Source of the DNA: Ligustrum vulgare
Taxonomy: Eukaryota; Streptophyta; Magnoliopsida; Lamiales; Oleaceae
Length of the DNA: 64,000 nt
Direction of reading: 5' to 3'
Assembly (NCBI GenBank): GCA_963555705.1
Contig: OY743180.1
Location: 40,332,129 to 40,396,128 of the forward strand
The first letter of the stretch is position 1. The number at the start of each line of letters is the position of its first letter. Shown here one piece after another: positions 46,968 through 59,500 of this stretch. The translations under genes were made by a program, and so were the position numbers. The notes beneath the pieces were generated by a model. It did not search any database. It worked only from the letters and a program-made list of their open reading frames with translations, and was not told where the DNA came from.

Positions 46968-48230
46968 TGTCGAAGAGAGTTATACACCAAGCGTCGAAAA
47001 TTCCAACCCAAAAGGATAATGCGAACGCATCAACTTCAACATACAAAATTACTTGGTGAGTATTTGTTAATCTTGAATATGAACATAAGTTCTGTACTGT
47101 AATTTATTTTGTACTTGCATGTAAGATTTTGATTTTCCTTGTAGATGACATGCAAGCTAATGGGAGAATTTCAAATATGGATGACAATATAGATAATGAA
47201 GACCCAAACAATCAAAATTCTAATGAAAGTAGTTAAATGATAAATTACAGCGTAAAAAATAAATTACGAATCAATCAATGCGGCAGCAAATATTCCTTTG
47301 AAAAGTCATGTATTACAAACACCATCAATTTGTAAACATTGCAATGCTAAAAATACTAAGGAAAAAAAAAAAAAGCAATGGTTTCTATTATTGTGATGGT
47401 AAAAGTGAAATTACAAATCAACTCTTTACCTAATGAATTGCATATATTATATACTACCAATTTTGATGAAGCATTGTATTTTGAAATTAGTATACGTAAT
47501 TATAATAATCATTTTGCATTTACATCATTTGGTGTAAAATATGATAAGTAATTAAGTACTTCATATAAAGGTATATATACATTTAGAATTGAAGGGTAAG
47601 TTTATCATTACATAAACCTAATTTTACCCGTTGATAAGAATACATCATATTTACAATTATGTTTTCACCATATAGAAAATGAAAATGTTGTAAATTCTAT
47701 TAATAAGTTAATTGAAAATGAAAATATAGGTTATTATTCTAAAGTTAATATTTTACATTTGCTTTTTTTGATTGCCATGTTTAAGGTTATCCATTGTGTT
47801 TTCCTTATATATATATTTTTTTTATATTTGCAATTTTGAAGAAGACAAACAAGAGATCACAAGTTTCGTGTAGAGAATATTATAGTTACAAGTTACAGGT
47901 TAGAACTGCAGTTGAGTCTACTATGATTCTACTGATCGATTGTTTCAACAATACGCAGTTGATATGTATGTGTAGAGAATATTATAGTTACAAGTTACAG
48001 GTTAGAACTGCAGTTGAGTCTACTATGATTCTACTGATCGATTGTTTCAACAATACGCAGTTGATATGTACGTTAAGATATAAACAAGAAGATCGGATTA
48101 TTTTTAAAAAAATCAAAATAAAATACGTACTGAACTTTATCAATTGTTATAGTTCAGATAGTGTCATTGACGCTAAACAAATTCATTGGACTGAAATTCT
48201 TGGATTGGTGTCGTCATTTGAGAATTGATC
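46968..48230 (+). pseudogene. Helitron replication-protein (RepHel) N-terminal relic
   Basis: Plus-strand remains of the N-terminal half of a plant Helitron RepHel protein. Order: MSKRVIHQASK (46968), CKHCNAK zinc-finger-like piece (47335), FDEALYFEISIRNYNNHFAFTSFGVKYD (about 47460-47545), GIYTFRIEG (47575), then HYINLILPVDKNTSYLQLCFHHIENE (about 47610-47690). The segment CREYYSYKLQVR (47872) belongs to the replication-initiator region. A 102 bp in-frame duplication lies at 47869-48072. Several frameshifts; the catalytic and helicase parts downstream are absent. Confidence 0.85.
47869..48072. repeat. 102 bp in-frame tandem duplication in Helitron relic
   Basis: 47869-47970 is repeated at 47971-48072, nearly exactly. 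As 102 = 34 codons, the open frame 47794-48228 runs through both copies (CREYYSYKLQVRTAVESTMI occurs twice). Confidence 0.95.
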
Positions 48231-50498
48231 TCAAACACGATATGATCGAGAACACTCTTCTTACATATGTCAATAATAGGACAATAAATTAATAATTGCA
48301 AGGCTTTCTTAACCGAGCTGAAGAGTGAGAAGTTTGGTGAATCTTCCATTGCAGTTTTCTATTCGATAAAGGTTAATTAATCTACTTATTTAGCCAATCA
48401 AGTATTAGATAGTGACATATACAATGCGAAAAGGGTGAGAGACATATATGTAGGTAATAATGCAATTTTTGCTTGAGGGGTGTTGCATACCAAGCTAAGG
48501 TGGAATATAGAATTTAGTAGTCAAAGGCCAACACAACTTGTAATTGGCGAAATGAACCATGAACAAAATCCAAGTTGACCTGAAATTCAATGAATCTTAA
48601 ACATATGCAATGAACCCACTACAACAAAGTTAGTCTTTTACGGCGTGCATTGCACACCGTAAAAGGTCACGGCATGCAAATTCACATGCCGTAAATTTCA
48701 TTTCTACGGCGTGCAGAACCGCACGCCATAAAATGTAGCCACGACGTGCAACACTGCACACCATATATACATTTACGGCGTGACTACATTTCACGGCGTG
48801 CAATTTTGCACGCCGTAAATTAGAATTTTATTTTTTTAAAAAAAAACTGTGAATTATAATTCCAAAAAACCTATAATAATAAAACAAAATTATACACATT
48901 AATGCATATGTAATCAATAAACGTGATTTTGATAAACAAACAATATCTTAGTAAGATTCAATACAATATACAAAAATTTAAATTTTACATAACCTACTCC
49001 AAAATTTAGATGTCAAAAGTGCATAGACAACTACTTCAAAAAAAAAAAAAATATCCATATCGAAGCTTTTTCTTTGACCAATAGTGTCATGCAAAAAATA
49101 ATCAACTTCCTGCACATCATATTAATAATAAAATTATAGTTAATAAATTTATAATTATCATATCAAAAGTTTATCAAAAAGTGAAGTATACCTTTGTTGT
49201 GATTTCAACTAACCACTTCAATGTGCCTAATTGGCCATGCAATTGTACTTCCTAATGCGTCTTCAAGAATGAAAAACTCACGTGTAGGACAATATATTTA
49301 AGGATCTAAAATAATCCAGCAACGTCCATTACCTTTTCATTTTATTATATTTCCTTTGTTAAACCTTCTGTGAACACAGTAAAAAATAAAATAAATGAAG
49401 TATTTTACCTTGATTTAGAGCAATAACTTCCTCATTGGTTATAATTTCAAATGTCTCTGAAGTCATGTTTCTTGCATCACAACCAATCAAAAGAGGAGCC
49501 TGCACATTCAACAAAACGCCAATTAATTCATGGAGGATCAAGAAGGTGAATGTTCTTTCATGTTGATTACTAGAATACTGCATTGTTGGGCAATGGTTAT
49601 GATGAAAGATTCACGTATTTAAGTGGTGGATGATCAGTTATTAAAAGGAAGACACAAAGAAAGTATAGTACTTAATTAACATCCATTTTCTGACTAACAC
49701 CAGTCTCAGTGAGATTTGCTACATGCATACCTTCTTTTCATACATAATTTATAATAGCAACTTAAGCTTTTTCTATATTCAGTATTCTGGTTATTTTCCT
49801 AATAAATAAAGTCCTAGCCCCAACTATAGGTTGTACCCCGAATAAGATCCTGAAGCTGCTAACAGAAAGAAAATGATTCACAAAGCTAATAAGCAAATGT
49901 ATAATTGTACTCATTAGTTCTTAAAACTAACAATGAAATCGAAACCCGTTAATTTAAAGCACCTTCATCAAAGCCCAAATGCTAAAATGTGCTCGGTATT
50001 CCTGGTAAGTCATTCCTCCGTTTCCGACTTCTAACATATCCGAATCTGTCAAAAATTGTCAAGGAAAAATAGCAGGAAAAGTTAATATGAGTTTCAAAAG
50101 AGAGTTGGGTAGTTGCCAATGCACTTAACATCAGGAAATAGATCATAATCCTACCATTCCATCCACCAGTCCCCACATAGGCCGCCCACTTGTCATTGAG
50201 ATCAACAATTGTAGTCATGCTAAACCAAAAACACAACAGAAAGTATCAGTGCAGCCATTTGATAGATCCATTGTCACAATAAGTAACTTTACATAAGCAA
50301 AACAAAATGAAATTCTCCCACTAAATTCTTTTACATTCATTTTCTTAGTTCACAAGGCTGAAGTATCTTTGAAAGATGATGGTAATGGATTGGAACCGTG
50401 TAAAATATCAAGAATAAAATATCAACAATTAGGTGGCGTTCTGTTTGTATTTTATTTTGTATTTTCATTTTCGAAAATGTTTTGTGTTTCCTGTTTTC

Positions 50499-50700
50499 GG
50501 GTGTGTTCTTTAAAATTTAATTTGCCATCATTACAAAAATTTAATTTACACAATTTCCCATACCACTTTTTAACCATTCACATTTTCTCTCCAATTTTTA
50601 ACCCTTCATCTTACCTAGAAAACAAAAATAAATCAACAAATAATTTCAATTCTTTGATTTGACACAAAACATTCCAAATTAAATTTTAAAGAACACACCC
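50499..50700. mobile_element. MITE inside the CACTA element
   Basis: 202 bp with perfect 26 bp inverted ends starting GGGTGTGTTCTTTAAAATTT, flanked by TTC on both sides (50496-50498, 50701-50703). No coding content; the open frame 50369-50662 is incidental. The triplet duplication suggests a Harbinger-like origin, though TTC is not the usual target. Confidence 0.85.
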
Positions 50701-51141
50701 TTCATTTTTGTTTTCAAATTTGCTGAAAACGCGTTTGATTTGTCATTTCTAAAAACTGTTTTTGAAAATGAAAAACTGGAAAACACGTTTTGTTTGAAAT
50801 TTTGCAGAATACTACTTAAACTATTTTTAATTAATTTGTTTGCAGAATACTACTAATTCAAATTCAAATTTCCTTTCACAATATACTGAAAATATGGTTA
50901 CATGCAACACACTAATGTGAGCATTAAGAGTCTATATTAATACAGCTTGATCAGGTTCGGGATTTGAAAAAGTTATACTTCTATTAAAATTCAGAAAATG
51001 CAAGTTCTTTCAAAACCACCAGAGTCCATTTATCAGTGCATTTTTTGAAATATAATAACAAAAATTCTCACTTAATTTTTTTTTGTCATGTTGATATTGA
51101 ATTCAATAAAACTTTATTTAAACTTAGTTCCAAGTAAGGAT

Positions 51142-51165
51142 AAAAAAAAAAAAAAAAAAAAAAAT
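51142..51165. repeat. 24 bp poly(A) tract
   Basis: Run of A followed by repeated 'ctta(a/g)ttctaagttaagataattct' text (about 51170-51268), inside the CACTA element. Confidence 0.85.
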
Positions 51166-52929
51166 TATTTAGACTTAATTCTAAGTTAAGATAATTCTAA
51201 AAAAAGTAACAAATAAATAAAAAATTAAAAACTTTATATTAAGCTTAGTTCTAAGTTAAGATAATTCTTTTAAAAAAAAAATCCCAAAAAGTGTTTTCCG
51301 CGTTTTGGACATTTTTTGTCGAAATATACAAAACGCCCAAAACGAGAACAGGGGCTTACATATTAATAAAAAATTTCAGTGTAAAGCCTAGACACACGCT
51401 AGACAGTTGAGACAAAGGACTTCAGAACCTTTCGCAATTATCTTTGATGTCATCTGTTGTTCGCCAATTGTTTCCAATTTTTCCCGCCCATAAAGCAGGG
51501 TCATTCAAGCCCCTGAAAGTTATAGAGAAAGCTACTCTTAGAGTGCAATTGTTGAAGATTTGAGTTCTGAAAAGAAAGGATAAAATTAGAAAAATGGAGT
51601 CCTGAAATGATAGAAATTACTATTCACACATTGAATAGAATATGCTCTGTCCAATTGAATTTAGGGCATCACGCATTGGTGGATAAGTTAGATGAATGAT
51701 AAGTTCCAAGTAATGAAATAAAACAAGATGCAAACCTTTCTTCTGGTTCGATGCTATGATTGAAACAGTTGTCATACTTCAAGTAATCGATGGCCTAAAG
51801 TACACCGAACAGAACATTTAAGAGCCATTGTAGAAGATAGGACAATATCAAAAAAAAAAAAACATAGACGAGAAATGCAGATTCAAGAAAGGCACCTCCT
51901 AGACATGTACTCACCACCAAACCTTCAATTGACAAGTATTTACTCATCAGGAAAGAATAAAATAGATAATAGAGGACCAGTCTATAAGGAAACAAAAGCA
52001 CGAGTACCTTTAGCAAGGGTACTTCCACTGAAGCCAAGGTCCAAAGAAATGCTTTCTAAAGTTTCATTAACCACGCTGAACAAAAACAACACAAAAGGCA
52101 TAAAAGTATTGTTTGTGGTTAATCATGTGAGTTGTAGGTGAAGGATTCCGAGAGAAACCATATTTGACAACCTTGCTGAAAGTTGAATCACAGTTCACAA
52201 ACAAAAAATTTCACCAAGAAATTCACAGAGATATCAACAAAAAAATCACCTAGACCTGACTGTAATCAATCATCCATGACACCAATTTACCAAATATCAA
52301 CAATAATTAGTAAATAACAAATATCAACAATAATAAGATATGAAGTCTGGAGAGTACCTGGGTCTGGGTCGGTGTCGGTGGGTCTAATTTTTTAATACAA
52401 TTGCAATTTATTGGTTAAAAATCAGGAGGAGGAGCCAAGGAGCCGGAGGGTAGAGGTTCACTGCGTGCGATGTGTTTGCCTTCGTAGACGATAAAGAGAA
52501 CCAGTGGAGGATAGTGGCTATGTTGAAGTCCGAAAGAGTGGGCGGTGCTGAAGGTCGAAGAAGAAGGCGGTGGTACTGAGGGTTGAAGAAGGAGGCGGTG
52601 CTGAAGGTCCGGGTCGAAGAGAGAGGCGCCATTGTGAAGGTCTCTTTGCGCGTGGGTCAATTTTTATTTTCAGTGTTTTACCCGGCTTTTTACGGCACGC
52701 ATTTTTCCACGTAGTAAACAATACAGTGTCAATTTTACGGCGTGCGCTTGCACGCCTTAAGTGTTCTTTTGTAATTTTTTTACTGCATGCTACATTTGCA
52801 TGCCGTGAAAGTCCTTCTGTTACGGGAAACTATTTTTCCACGTCGTAAATAATTTAAATTTACGACATGCCTTATATGTACGTTGTAAATGCATGTCGTA
52901 AAAAGTTACTTTTGTTGTGGTGACTAACG

Positions 52930-54860
52930 AAAATACAATCACAAAGAATTGTTGTGGTGAATAAAGAAAGATGAAACAAACTGAATTAAGTGATCGAGGA
53001 GACTGATTATTGTCCAATTTTACTTATTTTAGATTGGTAAATAAATGAAAAAGACAATTTTGGAATATAAATTTTGTTATTTAGAGTAAAGTTATAAAAT
53101 ATTCAATTTTAATTCTTTAACTCTAAATTGATTTTAATTGTAACTAATTTCATTTATTTGATTGCAGGGACATACTGGACAATTTCCTAAGCTGAATTTG
53201 AATTTCTATTCAAAAATCCCTAACATAATTCAATAAAAGAAACCGAGAATAACATAATTTTTTGGGCCCAATCCAAACTTCCAATCACTCTAACCAGCCG
53301 CAACCTTACCAGCCTCTACTTCACCAGCCACCAACCATTTCTCCATTCAACAACCCGCACCACTCTCTCAAACACATAGCTCTCTCTTTCACCAACCACT
53401 CAACCACCAGACTTTTCTCCTTCACCATCTTTCCTCTCAACCGAACACCACTTCTGTCACCTCAACCTCTCTCAACTCTCAGCCTCCACATAGCCGACTA
53501 GCCCTCACTTCACCTCACACAGCAACCTCTTCTCCACCGGAAAGCACACCAGTAGCCGTCCACACCATCATCTTCCTCCTTTACCGCTCGAGACTTCTCT
53601 CACGGCATCCAACTCCAGCACCAAACAAACAGCATCTCCCACTCAACCTCACCAGCCGCTCTCCACTTCCAGTGAGCATATCTCTCTCTCTCTCTCTCAC
53701 CCCGCATAGAACAGCATCAACTCCACCGCACAGCACTCGGTAGATGGAGGAAAGGGTGCAAAGTGGTGTTTCGGGTGATTCATTCCAGTTTTTATTCATA
53801 TTTTGCTTATATTTTTTATTGTTTCAATTGTTAGTTTCTATAAATTAAAATTATTGACATTAATTTGGCTTTTAGATATATTTTAGTTATTGAATATTCA
53901 TTTCCAAACTTGGAGCTTTCTAGAATGGTTATTGTTTATTTGATTTTTATTTCGGTTAAAGTAATTATGGTTGGCTAAATTATACTTAAGAGGAGTTATT
54001 CTTAGCATCAATGGGTAAATGTTAATTTCTTATGTATGAATTCTTGTGATTGATAAGGGTTGACAAGTTTTTAAATTTTCAAATTATTTTACTTAGATGA
54101 ATGTCACTGATGTCGTATGTATTGAATATGCACACAACATGCTCGACAAAATTCCTTAGAATAAATTGATTAACTTTCTTACTAATATGCTAAATCTTAT
54201 TGGATTATTGCTAGATTATAACTTGACATCTTTATATTTGGAGGGTAGATTTTCTATCGAATCAGAGACTATACAATCACAACCGAGATGAATTATATGA
54301 CCGAGGTGTTACTTACAGGCAAGCTGATTTTACACACACGAGGTGAATTCGTTGAGGCAACCTTAAAGGATTGGACCGATGTGAAAATGGAGACTCTGAG
54401 AAATAGTCCAATCGGCCAAATTATGTGTCAGTAATCATTATTATATGTAATATATCAGTGTAACAATTTGTTAGAGGTGAGTCAAAAACGTCAGTCACCA
54501 TTCTCAATCACGTTCTGACAACAAGATGTACTACAAATAATTGTGTCTCGACCTCCTATGCTACTATAAATTGGAGGAGTAAATTCTCATTTAAGGGATA
54601 CTAACACAAGAAATTCTCTCAAATCTCATCACTTTAATACTAATTTCTAAGCTGACTGTTAGATCAACATTGAACTGAACATTGATCCATTTCATTATAA
54701 TTTCAGTTCGCTCTTGGTCTGATCATCCATATATATTTATTGTTTTCTCAATTTATTTTAGTTCTATTTTTAAATGAAAGACCTATGTATTTAACAAAAA
54801 ATTTCAACTAAAGAGGCATAAACGTATTAAAAGTCCAAATCCTAATACGGACCCTTGTTG
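52930..54860. other. Unassigned; may include the Tat element's 5' LTR
   Basis: No gene recognised. 53262-53800 is CT/CA-rich with a CT microsatellite (about 53683-53699); its Pro/Ser/His-rich frames look like low-complexity chance. 54280-54410 contains 'cgaggtg'-type words similar to the region after 62690, so part of this stretch may be the 5' LTR of the downstream Tat element. Confidence 0.3.
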
Positions 54861-55110
54861 ACTAGCTTCCAACAATAAAGTGACGGCAACAAATTGGCAC
54901 TAGAAGGAGGTCACGTATCCGTGTGATCAACGACCACATTTCTATCTCACATACAATGTGGAGTATCACATCAAAACCCCCATGTATCCAGAACGGGTAG
55001 AACATCAAGACCTCTAGCGGATCCAAATATGGAATTAGTTTTGGATAGGTTGAATCAAATGCAAAGAGTAATTGAAAATATAAGAAGGAACCAAAATTCT
55101 AATCAGCGAT

Positions 55111-56542
55111 TGATAAGTGTTATATTTACGTTTATTTTATGCACTTATACCCTTGAATAAGCAATAATGTGATTCTATCTAATTATTATTAATGCATTTT
55201 ATGTTTTATATTGTATAGGATCATAAAAGAAGAAAAAAGGACCAAAATGCACTCAAAACTGAAGTTTGGGGACTTAGGTGCAAATAAAGTTACGGCCGTA
55301 AGGTTACACGTTCACGGCCATAAGAGTGTTAACAGTGTTAAGAGAAATCAGCATAAACACATTTACGGCCTTAAACCAGAATTCGCGGTCGTAACCTTCT
55401 AAAGAAAAAAATATGCAGAGACACAATTACGGCCGTGAATGGATATGTCACGGCCGTAACCTCAATTTAAGGAAAATAAGCAGAAACTTTGTTACGGCCG
55501 TAAATGAAATGTTACGGCCGTAACTCTCTAGTCAACAATTTCCATATTTTAAGTCTTTCCATAATTTTGGAATTTCTTGAGCCCAAAGTTAGGGCACGAA
55601 ATTGAGGCTATAAAAATGGGAATTTCATGACAAGAAAAGCGTGAAATAATTATTAAAAGAGGAGCGGCTCGCTTGAAGGATTGGAAGAGAAATTAAGCGA
55701 CTCGAGAGGGTGATTCAAGAGAGAAAAATTCCAGAACTCTCCATGACTATGCTCGACTAAGTGTCATACCTAATTCGAAGGGGAAGTTGTATTTCATATC
55801 AATTTGTTTATTACTTTTCCAAACTAGTAACGAAGTTCTAAATTCTTTACTTTGATTTGTTGGATTCTTATGCGTTTTTAATTCAATCAATGCAATTCCT
55901 TATTTGATTAAGGCCTTATCATTTAATTTGTTGTATTGAGATTTTCTATTTTGAATGATTGGATCTGTAATCGTCTTGTTGTTCAAATCATAGTAGCAAG
56001 TGGAAATTTAATAATTTTCATAGAGAACTCCAACTTGGGTTAATTGTCACGAGCTTGTGTGATTGATAACCTAATTCACCCTAATTCTTCTCAACCATTA
56101 TATAGTTGTTGTCTTAAATCTAAAGAGCTGGTTTTAGGTTATTCAATGGGTAATGTTTGATTAGAGAGCTTATTCTAATTAAATGCAACTAAGGGAGAAT
56201 AGGAATAGTTAGAGCTTATTAACTATTTACGGGTGATAAATCAAAGAAGAAATTGAACTCGCGTTACTTGAAAAGTGATAACATTGTGATAGAATACAAC
56301 TGAACCCGAGAACTAGGACTCGTCAACATTTGATATTTATTCCAACCATTTAATTGCTTTATTTTATTAGTTAAATCATTTACGAACAACTCAAAACAAA
56401 ACCCCCCTTTACGATTCTAGTTGACATGACACTAAGTTAGTTTCTGTTCCTTGTGGGATCGACCCTTGCTTCCATTACTACATTCTTAGTAATAGTGAAC
56501 AAGGAACTTATTTATTATTTTGGTGCATCACGACGAGCATCA
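55111..56542 (+). repeat. Family-A solo LTR, copy 5, in Tat gag
   Basis: 1,432 bp, starts TGATAAGTGTTATATTTACG and ends GAGCATCA. Perfect 5 bp duplication GCGAT (55106-55110, 56543-56547). Removing it restores the gag frame NQR-YEDDK. It contains eight TTACGGCCGTAA-type words at 55289-55525. Confidence 0.93.
55289..55525. repeat. Array of eight TTACGGCCGTAA-type palindromic words
   Basis: Eight exact or one-to-two-change copies of a 12 bp palindrome with CGGCCG core, at about 55290, 55312, 55361, 55383, 55427, 55449, 55491 and 55511. Spacing tends to alternate between short gaps near 20 bp and longer gaps of about 40-50 bp. Words at the start of a pair are often preceded by 'gcaga' or 'gcata'. 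Confidence 0.95.
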
Positions 56543-59500
56543 GCGATATGAAGATGATAAATTGCAATCCCAACTCCAGAGGTCCTATAGCCCTTCTCGT
56601 CATGATCATTGAAGAATAGAATATTCAAACTAGACAAGAAGTATAGTGGGAGAAAGCACGCCACAATCTCGTAGACATAGATCTCCAAGTCATAAAAGAA
56701 AATTTAATAGAGTGTGTCCAAGAGCTTGGAGGTGCATTCAAAGAGGTGAAATAGAGAGACCGGAGAGAATGACTTGGGGAAAGTAAAGGGAAATGGGGAC
56801 AAGTCACCAATCGGGAAGAATATTAAAAAGGGACATCCAACCAACAGTTCAGCTTTTCCTATGAATCCACTACCGATCATTCCATCAACTAAAATTGATC
56901 CAATAGAGGTTGAACAGTTGAAGAAGCAGTTAACAGAATTGGAGGCAAAACGAGAAGGCCTGGGTTCTTCAGAACCTAGTTCTTAAAGAACATCTCCGTT
57001 AATAGAAGCTATATTGTCACAGCCCTTGCGGAGCAAAATGAAAATGCCCCACCTCATTGGATACATCTAGATTGATACATATCTTGGATGGAGCTACAAG
57101 GAGAAAGTGATGCGATAATGTACAGGGCATTTCCATTAAGCCTTGGAGATCGCGCTCAGCGGTGGTTTTGCAACATAGCTCAATATTCAATCTCTAGTTG
57201 GACACAGTTGAGCACTCAATTTTTAAAGCAATTTAGGGTGTCGAAGATTCTGACTACCACGAAAGAGAGTCTGGTTACAATCAGACAGGAGAAAGCAGAA
57301 TCACTCAAGAGCTATTTGAGTCGCTTCAACCGACAGATCATGGGTATGGATAAAATCTCGAATAATGCCTTGCTAATGGCAGTCTTGTCACGCCTACAAG
57401 CGCAGACCCGATTCTGGTGGTTAGTACATGAAGACGGGCCACAAACTTATCAGGAGTTCTTAAACGAAGCTGAGAAGTTCATCAATTTAGAGGAAGCTTA
57501 GGTCTTAAAGGCAATCCACATGATTTATTGGTTGAAGCAAGCAAGAAATAGGATAAGGAGTCTAAGAAGGAGTCAAAGAAGAATAACTTCGAGAAGAAAC
57601 ATGATTTCAAATCAATAGATCAATTCTGTCCTTACAATGCAGAACAGAAAAATGATCGTGTGCCTTTGAATACCTAAGTAGAGGTAATTTTTATGAACAT
57701 AAAAGACCAAGGACGTCTCCCTCCAGCAAGGCCTTTAAGTCAAGACCCAATTCGTTTGAACCAATCTAGATATTGCAAGTATCACAGGTCTACAGGGCAC
57801 ACCACTAATGATTCCCGTAATTTGAGGTTTAAGATAGACAAATTAATAAAAAGGGAAAATCTACAAGAATATGCAGCCCAACAGCCGGATTCAAGAAAGT
57901 CACCAACTAATCAAACTAAATATCACCTCAACATGATGCAGATCTTCAAGGTACGAACCAACCTGACGAAATTCTCACATTGAACAGTGGAAACCAAACA
58001 TAGGTCAATTCAAAAAGGAAGAGGCGAGATCTAATTCAGGAGGCCAGGAACAATAATCAAATCTACAGTAGTTCAACCATCCTAGAAAATTCAAAGTCAT
58101 TTAGTTTCAGCAAGGAGGATGCCATAGGTGTATTGAAACCACACTCGAATGCTCTGATCATCACGATGCCAGTAAGCGAAATATAGATCCATCGGACTTT
58201 AGTAGATGACAAAAGTGCAATAAATATCTTGTATTAGGATACATTTGTTAGAATAAGAATCGATCTGCGTCACCTACGGCCAAGGAAGGAGAAATTACAG
58301 GGCTTCACCGGTGATTATGTCAATCCTAGGGGAGAGATATCATTATTGGTTCAGCTGGGAACAGAACCTTCCCAGAGACGTGTCATAGATGATTTTTTGG
58401 TGGTTAACATCATGTCCAATTATAATGCTATCTTGGGGAGACCAATTATACATGAGCTAAAGGCAGTGGCCTCTATTTATCATTACTGAAAGAAATTTCT
58501 CACGTGTACACGGAGTTGCTACCATAAGAGGATATCAAAGAGCTTCATGAGAATGCGATCTAGATTTTGCTCCAAGGGATGTTCAGATAGTCAAAAAAGG
58601 AAAATACAAAAAGAGAGAGCAAAACAAGGAAGAAGGAGCAATAATAGAGTTGTAGACATTAGATCGGGGAGGAATTTAAGACTGTAGCCAATCTAGACCG
58701 GTTGAGGAATTGGATGCTTATTCAGGATCTGGAACGAAAGCAGGTCATCAACTCCTCAATTTTATGGATGCTTATTTAGGTTACAATCAGATTTCTATGA
58801 ACGAAGTAGATTAAGAGCATACTTCTTTCATGACGAATAGAGGACTTTATTGCTACAAGATGATGCCATTAGGATTGAAACATCAGGGGGGGCAACTTAC
58901 CAACGGTTGGTGAACTCAATGCTTAAAGACCTGATCAGAAAAACTAAGGAGGTGTACGTTGATGACATGTTGGTGAAAAGTGTTCGGGCCATTAACAACA
59001 TTTAAAATAAATGTTCCAAGTGCTGAGGGCTTATCGAATGAAGTTAAATACAAAAAATGTACTTTCGGCGTGGGATCTGGAAAATTCTTGGGATATATGG
59101 TGAACCAACAGGGAATCGAAGCTAATCCTGATAATATACAGGCGTTGATGAAAATGAACAACCAACCAATGTGAAAGAAGTACAGAGCATGACATGAAGG
59201 ATTGCAGCTCTGAGCCGATTTATATCGTGATCGGCAGGAAAATGCCGACCTTTATTTGAGGAGATCAAGAAAATTCAAATTTTGCAGTGGACCAAAGATT
59301 GTCAGGTAACATTTGAAGAGCTAAACAAACAACTGGCATCACCTCCTGTCCTCTAGAAACCATTACCTAGAGAGGTTCTATTCCTTATACCTGGCCATCT
59401 CAGAATCAGCCATGATCAAGGTTTTGATAAGAACAGAACAGGAAATCTAACATCAAATTTACCAAGTCAATCAAGCACTCCATGATGCAGAACCAAAGTA

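Larger units (their letters stand above)
49409..51793 (-). pseudogene. Captured alpha-galactosidase (GH27) gene fragment
   Basis: Minus-strand exon remnants in the right order for a plant alpha-galactosidase, with intron-like DNA between. Exons: AIDYLKYDNCFNHSIEPEE (51793-51736, with the GH27 nucleophile aspartate in KYD); YPPMRDALNSIGQSIFYSMC (about 51688-51630); NDPALWAGKIGNNWRTTDDIKDN (about 51513-51430); SMTTIVDLNDKWAAYVGTGGWN (about 50220-50150); [20 protein letters not shown] (about 50047-49966); [20 protein letters not shown] (49499-49409). Several keep splice-site-like borders, for example CAAG|GTAAAA after NQ. The first and last parts of the enzyme are missing. A stop follows SMCE where family members have SMCEWG. 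It is confined to the CACTA element. Confidence 0.85.
48617..52922. mobile_element. CACTA (En/Spm) transposon carrying host gene fragments
   Basis: 4,306 bp. Left end CACTACAACAAAG; right end is the complement of CACCACAACAAAAG. Both ends are followed by subterminal repeats built on TTACGGCGTGCA and its complement (48640-48825 and 52690-52905), the layout usual for CACTA elements. Flanking triplets ACC and ACT could be a diverged 3 bp duplication. No CACTA transposase was recognised; a short minus-strand peptide near 49200-49290 (ALGSTIAWPIRHIEV) vaguely recalls an En/Spm-associated protein. The interior is largely captured alpha-galactosidase sequence, so this is a non-autonomous element. 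Confidence 0.88.

Noticed and set aside
47794..48228. A novel 144-residue host protein with an internal repeat
   Set aside because: The repeat arises from a 102 bp DNA duplication within a recognisable Helitron Rep relic, and the surrounding frames are broken.
49359..50236. A functional alpha-galactosidase gene
   Set aside because: N- and C-terminal exons are missing, an in-frame stop follows SMCE, an intron is invaded by a MITE, and the whole lies between CACTA ends.
52408..52848. Overlapping open frames on both strands near the CACTA right end
   Set aside because: They are explained by GC-rich repeated text (variants of 'gaaggcggtg') and by the subterminal repeats, and no frame matches a known family.
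53262..53501. Proline/serine-rich protein gene
   Set aside because: The frame is a by-product of CT/CA-rich DNA; there is no start context, domain or supporting neighbour.
53683..53700. Regulatory GAGA/CT element
   Set aside because: It is a short CT microsatellite with no adjacent gene to regulate.
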